18,154 nucleotides of DNA from Sedimentisphaerales bacterium (GTDB lineage Bacteria; Planctomycetota; Phycisphaerae; Sedimentisphaerales; Anaerobacaceae), in NCBI GenBank assembly GCA_016933985.1, contig JAFGTU010000008.1:1-18154 (forward strand). The letters are read 5' to 3'. Positions 12,751-18,154 of this stretch are shown here, in pieces (the stretch's first letter is position 1; each line of letters begins with the position of its first letter). The translations under genes were made by a program, and so were the position numbers. The notes under the pieces are model-generated. The model saw only the letters and a list, made by a program, of their open reading frames with translations. It was not told the origin of the DNA and ran no database searches.

Positions 12751-15044
12751 ACTGCGCAGATTGCAAAGAGTTTTTGGTGCCGCTGGTCGAAGGGCTTTTG
12801 ACGGAGTCGGAAAAAGTCGTCGTCACTTCGCACGTAAAGACGTGCCCCGCCTGCCGGGCAGAATTGAAGGAGTTGATCACCCTTCACAATCGGCTTGTTA
12901 AGAACGGCAAGGCTCTGAAGGAAACGAATCTTGAAAACGACGTGATGAATAAAATCATCCGCATACAAAACGCCAAGCTCAAAGAGGCCGCTGCTACGGC
13001 GACCGAGAGCCTTGCGGTTAGGAGAAAAATCATGAAGAGTCCGATTACGAAGTTCGCGGCGGCGGCTGTGATTATTGCCGCTGCTTTGATTGTTCTATAT
13101 GTTCCCGGCGGCGACAGGGTGGCAATTGCAAGAGTGCTTGAGAAGGTCAACACGGTGCCGACTTTCGCATATCGATTGAAAATGAATATCGAAGATATGT
13201 CCGCGGTTCCCGAAGGCAGGATAGACGGCCTTGAGATGCAGGCTTATATCTCGACGGATATCGGCATACGGATGGATGCCTACTTGAAAGACAAGCTGAT
13301 TGCAAAGACATATATTGTTTTGGAAGAGCAGGCTATCTATTCGGTTATGCCCGAGCAGAAGAAATATCTGCGAATGAACCTTAACGACGAAATTATGGAG
13401 CAGATGCAAAAAGACAACGGTGATCCGAGGGCCATGCTGAAGGATTTTATGGAGTACGAAACGGAGCAGTTAGGCAAGAGCATTATCGACGGCGTCGAGG
13501 TCAAGGGCATCGAATCGCATGACCCCAATATCGCAGAGGGTATGCTGGGCAACGTGGTCGGTCGGATATGGGTCGCTACGGAGAGCGAACTGCCCGTGAA
13601 GATTGAGATCGAGGTCTATTCGGAAGACGGCCAAAAGAAGCTCATGGATATGACGATGGACCGGTTCCAATGGGATATCGAGATCCCCGAGAGCGAATTT
13701 GCCCTCAACCTGCCCGAAGATTACGAGTTGCTGGCCGAGGTCGATTTGGCCGCCGGCCTTGAGAATATTGTCGAAGGGCTGGGCCTGTTCGCTGAGTTCA
13801 GCGGAGGTACATATCCCAGCGAGATGTCCCCGATGAAGGTTGTCCAGGAACTCCAGGCGGCGATGATATCCAATTGGGGCGGGTCGCCGGACAGCGAGCC
13901 GAGCCAAGAAGATCTCCAGAAGCTGGTGGGTCTGCAAATGGGCGCGACAATGTTCGCAGGCCTCAAGAAGGAAGGCAAGGACCCGGCGTACTATGGCGAC
14001 ATGGTTACGACGGAATTCCCGCAGGCCGTTTTGATGCGGTGGAAGACGGACGATGACGATGGGAATTACAACGTGATTTTGGGCGACCTTACCACCAAGA
14101 TAGTCACGCCGGAGGAGCTGGAAAAACTCGAAGCGGCGCCCCTGAATCCAAAGCCCATCGCAGTAAAGCCCTTCCCGGCCGACGGCACGGAAGGGACCGT
14201 CCTGGAGGGGTTGAAGCTGACCTGGATACCCGGGGCTTATGCCACGGCCCACAGAGTCTATTTCGGCGCCGATGGCGACCAGCTCGCGTTGTTAGGCGAG
14301 GTTACAGTCGAACAGGCCGAGCCGGGTGAACTGGAAAGAGGCGTGACTTACTACTGGCGAATCGACGAGGTCCAGGCCGACGGCTCAATCACAGCCGGCG
14401 ATACCTGGAGCTTCAGCACCGGTTCGCTCGTAGCCCATTGGAAGTTCGACGAAGGCTCAGGCAGCGCGACGGCCGACTCAAGCGGCAACGGTTATGAAGG
14501 CACGCTCGTCGGCGACACAGCCTGGACCACCGGGCAAGTCGGAGGCGCGCTTGTCTTCGATGGCAACGAAGACTTCGTCGATATCGCAGACAGCAACGAC
14601 CTGAACATCGTCAATCAGGTAACCGTCGCAGCCTGGATAAAGGTCGATGCCTTCGACAAGGCATGGCAGGCAATAGTCACCAAGGGCGACCGTTCCTGGC
14701 GACTCCAGAGAAATGCAGGCAATACGGGCCTCGAATTTGCGTGCTCGGGCTTGCTTGTCCCGGGCAACAGGTGGGGCAGCATCTACGGAACAGTGGATAT
14801 GAACGATGGCCAATGGCACCATGCCGCCGGGGTCTATGACGGCGAGCAGCTATCGTTGTATATCGACGGCAAGCCGGATGTCTCGGCGAAAGCTGTCGGC
14901 AAAATACGCATCAACGACAAGGCCGTGATGATCGGCGAGAATGCCGAGAAGCCCGGGCGGTCCTGGAATGGCCTCATCGACGACGTACGAATCTACAGCT
15001 TCGGCCTGACCGCAGAAGAAGTCGCGGCTCTGTCCAAACAGTAA
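12747..15044 (+). CDS. Chimeric anti-sigma sensor: zinc finger, TM, LolA/RseB-like, FN3-like and LamG domains
   Basis: 765 residues, overlapping the sigma gene by ATGA. The cytoplasmic head has the anti-sigma zinc-finger pattern: Cys3/Cys6 and H29-x3-C33-x2-C36 (HVKTCPAC). The TM helix is about 103-119 after RRKIMKSPITKF. Residues about 125-330 are beta-rich with the look of the LolA/RseB fold (ARVLEKVNTVPTFAYRLKM, YIVLEEQAIYSVMPEQKKYLRM). Residues 335-465 are a planctomycete-type region (YYGDMVTTEFPQAVLMRW). An FN3-like segment spans about 470-558 (TYYWRIDEV), and a LamG/concanavalin-like domain spans 561-765 (LVAHWKFDEGSGS, VTVAAWIKV, WHHAAGVYDGEQLSLYIDG, GLIDDVRIY). It probably holds the sigma factor inactive until an extracytoplasmic glycan or envelope signal is bound. 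An internal AGGAG-ATG lies at 13020-13034. It ends at a strong terminator. Confidence 0.92.
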   Translation: MNCADCKEFLVPLVEGLLTESEKVVVTSHVKTCPACRAELKELITLHNRLVKNGKALKETNLENDVMNKIIRIQNAKLKEAAATATESLAVRRKIMKSPITKFAAAAVIIAAALIVLYVPGGDRVAIARVLEKVNTVPTFAYRLKMNIEDMSAVPEGRIDGLEMQAYISTDIGIRMDAYLKDKLIAKTYIVLEEQAIYSVMPEQKKYLRMNLNDEIMEQMQKDNGDPRAMLKDFMEYETEQLGKSIIDGVEVKGIESHDPNIAEGMLGNVVGRIWVATESELPVKIEIEVYSEDGQKKLMDMTMDRFQWDIEIPESEFALNLPEDYELLAEVDLAAGLENIVEGLGLFAEFSGGTYPSEMSPMKVVQELQAAMISNWGGSPDSEPSQEDLQKLVGLQMGATMFAGLKKEGKDPAYYGDMVTTEFPQAVLMRWKTDDDDGNYNVILGDLTTKIVTPEELEKLEAAPLNPKPIAVKPFPADGTEGTVLEGLKLTWIPGAYATAHRVYFGADGDQLALLGEVTVEQAEPGELERGVTYYWRIDEVQADGSITAGDTWSFSTGSLVAHWKFDEGSGSATADSSGNGYEGTLVGDTAWTTGQVGGALVFDGNEDFVDIADSNDLNIVNQVTVAAWIKVDAFDKAWQAIVTKGDRSWRLQRNAGNTGLEFACSGLLVPGNRWGSIYGTVDMNDGQWHHAAGVYDGEQLSLYIDGKPDVSAKAVGKIRINDKAVMIGENAEKPGRSWNGLIDDVRIYSFGLTAEEVAALSKQ
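13020..13034 (+). promoter_or_regulatory. Possible internal ribosome site and start within the chimeric anti-sigma
   Basis: AGGAG (13020-13024), 7-nt spacer AAAAATC, in-frame ATG (13032, residue Met96) directly before the TM helix. A product from here would lack the zinc-finger head and start MKSPITKFAAAAVI. It matches the geometry found at 11208-11222. Confidence 0.3.
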
Positions 15045-15066
15045 CCTTCACCCCGCAGCCAAGGAC

Positions 15067-15097
15067 AAGGCCGGGCCAATCAAACCCGGCCTTTCTT
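15067..15097 (+). terminator. Rho-independent terminator after module 2
   Basis: AAGGCCGGG (15067-15075) and CCCGGCCTT (15085-15093) form a perfect 9-bp stem with a 9-nt loop, running into TTTCTT. It is 22 nt after the anti-sigma stop. Confidence 0.9.
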
Positions 15098-15303
15098 ATG
15101 CGCCAGGAGGCGGGCAGGATCACGGTGTTTGTCTCATCTTTTCGCAGAATCCGGCAATAAACAGGGACGCGCCGGCGTCTATACGGGGCAGGTTTGGGCG
15201 CGTCGCTCAAGCTTGCGGTCTTTGAATTCGCCAATGAAGCCGGTTTTGGAGGCAGAACCGTCATACAACTCAGTCTGAACCAAATACTTGTCAGGAGAAA
15301 GAA

Positions 15304-16911
15304 ATGTCCAAAAGAATCTATTGCTTACTGTTCATCGGCAGCTTGTTTATTGCTGTCAGGCCGGCCACGGCCGCCGAGAAGGCGCAGAACGTCATACTAT
15401 TCGGCTGGGACGGCGCCCAAAGGGAGCATGTCAACGAGGCGCTGACCCGCGGCGAGCTGCCCAATTTGAAGAGACTTGGTGCGGAAGGGGCCTATGTGAA
15501 GATCGATGTCGAGGGTACAACGGATACCAAGGCTGGGTGGTCCCAGATTCTTACCGGCTACTATCCGGAGGTAACGGGTGTATATAGTAACGGCCGGTTC
15601 CAGCCGGTCCCTGAGGGATTGAGTATTTTTGAGCGGTTAGAGAAGCAATTCGGGGCGGATAAGTTCGTGACGGTTGCCGTGATCGGCAAAAAGGCCCATT
15701 GCGGAGCGAACGACCCTCCTCGAAAGATCCGTTTGGACGATGAGGGTGCGAAGGAAGATGCCACGGTCAAGAAGAAGAAACGTGCCGCGGGGAAACCCGA
15801 TCCCGGCGCCGGGAAAAAGCCGCAGGGCAAGATTGTCGAGGAGAACGGCGTGAAGTACCGCGTTATTCCGGGCCAGCCCTACTACAACATGTCTAAGGCG
15901 GTTGATGTTTGGGAGTTCGGGCTGACACAGGATGAGAAGGTCGGGACACGGGCGATGGAGCTCCTGGAGAAGCACAAGGACAAGCCCTTCTTCTTCTTTG
16001 TGCACTTCGGGGAGGTTGACCACAGCGGTCACCAGAACGGAGAGAATTCAAAGGAATACAACGACGCCTTGATTTCAAACGACACGTGGACGGGCAGGAT
16101 TATCGATAAGGTTAAGGAGCTGGGCCTGGAAGGCAAGACGCAGCTCTACGTCACCGCCGACCACGGCTTCAACGAGGACGGCAAAGGGCACAGTTTCGCA
16201 CCGTATGTCTTCCTTGCGACCAACAACAAACAGGTCAATCGCGACGGCCGGCGCCAGGATGTTGCCCCGACGATACTTGAAGCGTTCGGCCTGGATATTA
16301 ACAGGGTCGAGCCGAAGCTTGACGGGGTCTGCCTGACAAAGGCCGACAATCGTGAGCCGGCCAAGATAGTTCCCCCGAAGGTACGCCCGAACAAGCAGAA
16401 GCAACAGGCCAAACCCGCGCGCAAGCCGGACGTTATCTTTGTTCCCACTCCTCAGGATGTCGTCGATAAGATGCTTGAGTTGGCGCAAACGGAAAAGGAG
16501 GACCTTGTCTATGACCTGGGCTGTGGCGACGGGCGCATCGTTGTCGCAGCGGCCAAGACTTATGGATGCAAGGCCATCGGCTACGACATAAACCCAAAAC
16601 GAGTGAGAGAATCGCTGGCAAACGTCGAAAAAAGCAATGTCGGAAACCTTGTGACTATCGAGGAAAAGGACATCTTCGCGCTCGACCTTAGCAAGGCAAA
16701 TGTGGTGACGCTGTATCTGCTGCCGGAGCTGAACGTTAAGCTCATCCCCCAACTCGAGAAACTCGCGCCCGGTTCGCGAATCGTTTCCCACGACTTCAAC
16801 ATGAAAGGAGTCAAGCCGGAGAAGGTCGTTAAGATGACCTCAACCGAAGACCACGGCGAGCACACGATCTACCTCTGGACCGTTCCGCTCAAAAAGAAGG
16901 CTGAGGGATAG
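15304..16911 (+). CDS. Exported alkaline-phosphatase-superfamily enzyme fused to a SAM-methyltransferase-like domain
   Basis: 535 residues. AGGAG lies 6 nt before the ATG. Residues 1-24 are a Sec signal peptide ending ATAA. Residues 28-345 match phosphodiesterase/pyrophosphatase (NPP-like) members of the superfamily: Asp36 in GWDG, candidate nucleophile Thr75 aligned over TKAGWSQILTG, D239-x3-H243 in DHSGH, D286-H287 in TADHGF, and His296. A Lys-rich insertion lies near 150-176. A Lys/Gln/Pro linker (about 352-374) leads to a class I SAM-binding fold at 376-530: VYDLGCGDGRIV (402-413, motif I), GYDINP (426-431, acidic ribose-binding residue), LYLLPELN and SRIVSHDF. Stand-alone exported relatives of this methyltransferase domain exist in planctomycetes. 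The fusion to a phosphatase in one exported chain is unusual; substrates of both halves are unknown. The frame is continuous, with no sign of a frameshift artefact. Confidence 0.88.
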   Translation: MSKRIYCLLFIGSLFIAVRPATAAEKAQNVILFGWDGAQREHVNEALTRGELPNLKRLGAEGAYVKIDVEGTTDTKAGWSQILTGYYPEVTGVYSNGRFQPVPEGLSIFERLEKQFGADKFVTVAVIGKKAHCGANDPPRKIRLDDEGAKEDATVKKKKRAAGKPDPGAGKKPQGKIVEENGVKYRVIPGQPYYNMSKAVDVWEFGLTQDEKVGTRAMELLEKHKDKPFFFFVHFGEVDHSGHQNGENSKEYNDALISNDTWTGRIIDKVKELGLEGKTQLYVTADHGFNEDGKGHSFAPYVFLATNNKQVNRDGRRQDVAPTILEAFGLDINRVEPKLDGVCLTKADNREPAKIVPPKVRPNKQKQQAKPARKPDVIFVPTPQDVVDKMLELAQTEKEDLVYDLGCGDGRIVVAAAKTYGCKAIGYDINPKRVRESLANVEKSNVGNLVTIEEKDIFALDLSKANVVTLYLLPELNVKLIPQLEKLAPGSRIVSHDFNMKGVKPEKVVKMTSTEDHGEHTIYLWTVPLKKKAEG

Positions 16912-16940
16912 GGCGGTGAGGCGTTCGTATTTGATTACCC

Positions 16941-16969
16941 GGCCGGGTCGGCTTGACCCGGCCTTTTTT
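16941..16969 (+). terminator. Rho-independent terminator
   Basis: GGCCGGGTC (16941-16949) and GACCCGGCC (16955-16963) pair perfectly (9 bp, loop GGCTT) and are followed by six T. It ends the phosphatase-methyltransferase transcript. The hairpin alone may also serve the convergent gene. Confidence 0.95.
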
Positions 16970-16998
16970 GTACTCACGAGGCTTTGAACACTCATAGC

Positions 16999-18154
16999 TC
17001 AGAGGGTGGCGCCAGCGGGCCTTGGGGCGGCCTTCGGCTTGTTGCCACTGCCGTAGTATGGGAATTTGTCGAACATGTCGCCCTTGCCCAAGATTCGCGG
17101 GTCTCCTGTCGCCTTTAGCTGTGCCGTCAATTCCGCTGCGAGCTTGTTTTTAGCCTTTGCATACTCAGGCTTCTCTGCAACATTTTCCAACTGGTCCGGG
17201 TCTTTGCGGAGGTTGTAAAGCTCCTCGCCCGGTCTTTTTCCGAATGCCGGCTCGAATAGCTTTTCGACGCCCGGCTTGGTCCGGTGCTCCATCATATACG
17301 TCTTGGTGGGCGAGCCATCGATGTCGCCATAGCCTTCGGGGTCGCCGGCAGGCCACCGGTCGGGCTTGAAGTTGCGGATGTAGAGGTAATCGTGCGTGCG
17401 CACGGCCCGCATCGGATAGCCCACGCCGCCGGCCCGCCTGTTTGTATGCCGCTCCATACCGGTGAAGACCTTATCGCGTGCGGGATGGCCACCGCCCGAT
17501 TTGGCGGAGAGCAGAATATCCAGAAAGCTCGTGCCGGTCATATCCGCAGTGGGCTTCAGCCCGGCGGCCTCTAAGAAAGTCGGCGCCAGGTCGGACAGGC
17601 TGATGAAATCCTCGACGACCCTGCCGCCCTTGACCTTCGCGGGCCAGCGAACGGCAAGCGGAACGTGCGTCCCGCCGTCGTAGAGATTGCTCTTGCACCG
17701 CGGGAAAGGCAGGCCGTTGTCGCCGGTAATCACTACGAGCGTATTATTCAGCTCACCCTTTTCTTCCAGAACCTTGAGCAATTCGCCTACCTCGCTGTCG
17801 AATCTTTGGACTTCCCAGTAATAATCGCAAATATCTATGCGGACCTCCTCGCAATCGGGCAGGCAGGCGGGGACTTCAACATCCTCAAGCTTCATTCCGC
17901 TCTGGACTCCAGACCGCCACTGGTAGGGCCTGTGCGGGTCATAACTGCCGAACCAAAAGCAGAATGGCGCATTGCTCGGTCGGGCTTCCAGAAATCTGCC
18001 GAAATCCTTGAAGCTCGGCCCAGCCGGATTGCGCATCCGCCCGCCCGGCTCATCGTATCCGGGGCCCCAGCCCTTGCGCGTATAGCCGACGTGATAGCCG
18101 GCCTTTTCCAGCATATCAGGATAGACGTCGAACTTCGCAGGCAATGTGCTCCAG
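16999..18154 (-). CDS. Sulfatase, heparan N-sulfatase (SGSH)-like, N-terminus cut by window
   Basis: The frame is open to the right edge (WSTLPAKFDVYPDMLEKAGY is continuous across the only TTG at 18144), so the true start and the cysteine maturation motif lie outside. Visible residues number about 384. Counting from that TTG codon, Lys24 in YTRKGWGPGYDEPGG, SYDPHRPYQW (67-76, His71) and TGDNGLPFPRCKSNLYDGG (140-158, Asp142) are metal and substrate residues in the N-sulphoglucosamine sulfohydrolase-like branch. DLAPTFLEAAG and ELYNLRKDPDQLENVA are standard sulfatase C-terminal features. It would remove sulfate from a sugar, possibly an N- or O-sulfated polysaccharide. It is convergent with the phosphatase-methyltransferase gene across a terminator. 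Confidence 0.93.
   Translation of the reverse strand, partial: WSTLPAKFDVYPDMLEKAGYHVGYTRKGWGPGYDEPGGRMRNPAGPSFKDFGRFLEARPSNAPFCFWFGSYDPHRPYQWRSGVQSGMKLEDVEVPACLPDCEEVRIDICDYYWEVQRFDSEVGELLKVLEEKGELNNTLVVITGDNGLPFPRCKSNLYDGGTHVPLAVRWPAKVKGGRVVEDFISLSDLAPTFLEAAGLKPTADMTGTSFLDILLSAKSGGGHPARDKVFTGMERHTNRRAGGVGYPMRAVRTHDYLYIRNFKPDRWPAGDPEGYGDIDGSPTKTYMMEHRTKPGVEKLFEPAFGKRPGEELYNLRKDPDQLENVAEKPEYAKAKNKLAAELTAQLKATGDPRILGKGDMFDKFPYYGSGNKPKAAPRPAGATL

Noticed and set aside
13470..14252. 260-residue minus-strand open frame
   Set aside because: Antisense to the chimeric anti-sigma gene, which has clear domains throughout.

Overview
The window looks like a chromosomal segment of a member of the Planctomycetota, most likely class Phycisphaerae (Sedimentisphaerales-like). 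This rests on inference from gene content: several sulfatases, ECF sigma factors paired with large chimeric membrane proteins carrying the juxtamembrane motif MKSPITKF, LamG and discoidin-like sensor domains, an RHS fragment, and intergenic debris of the CACAAAGGCAC / AAACAAACCCAAT type. No marker gene here fixes the taxonomy.

Left part (1-4236, minus strand): a secreted right-handed beta-helix protein (cut by the window edge) lies downstream of a gap-pgk glycolytic pair. The pair is driven by a near-consensus sigma-70 promoter at 4208-4236. About 850 bases of gene-free, repeat-rich sequence follow (4237-5088).

Middle (5089-7698, plus strand): a 5'-truncated RHS gene that keeps only the end of the RHS core and a unique C-terminal tip. 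It is followed closely by a two-TM protein, a membrane-anchored ankyrin-repeat protein and a single-TM coiled protein. The layout resembles an orphan polymorphic-toxin tip with immunity candidates. Dispersed repeats have entered reading frames here at least three times.

Right part (7724-18154): a Tat-exported sulfatase is followed by two ECF sigma modules. Module 1 is a sigma factor plus two tandem paralogous one-TM proteins with extracytoplasmic discoidin-like domains. Module 2 is a sigma factor overlapping (ATGA) a 765-residue protein with a zinc-finger anti-sigma head, one TM, a LolA/RseB-like domain, an FN3-like segment and a C-terminal LamG domain. A terminator follows, then a secreted alkaline-phosphatase-superfamily enzyme fused to a class I SAM-methyltransferase domain. 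Another terminator separates it from a convergent heparan-N-sulfatase-like gene cut by the right edge.

Working model (inference): the sigma/anti-sigma pairs sense extracellular glycans directly through LamG and discoidin domains and control sulfated-polysaccharide degradation by the neighbouring exported sulfatases and the beta-helix enzyme. The most unusual single gene is the phosphatase-methyltransferase fusion.
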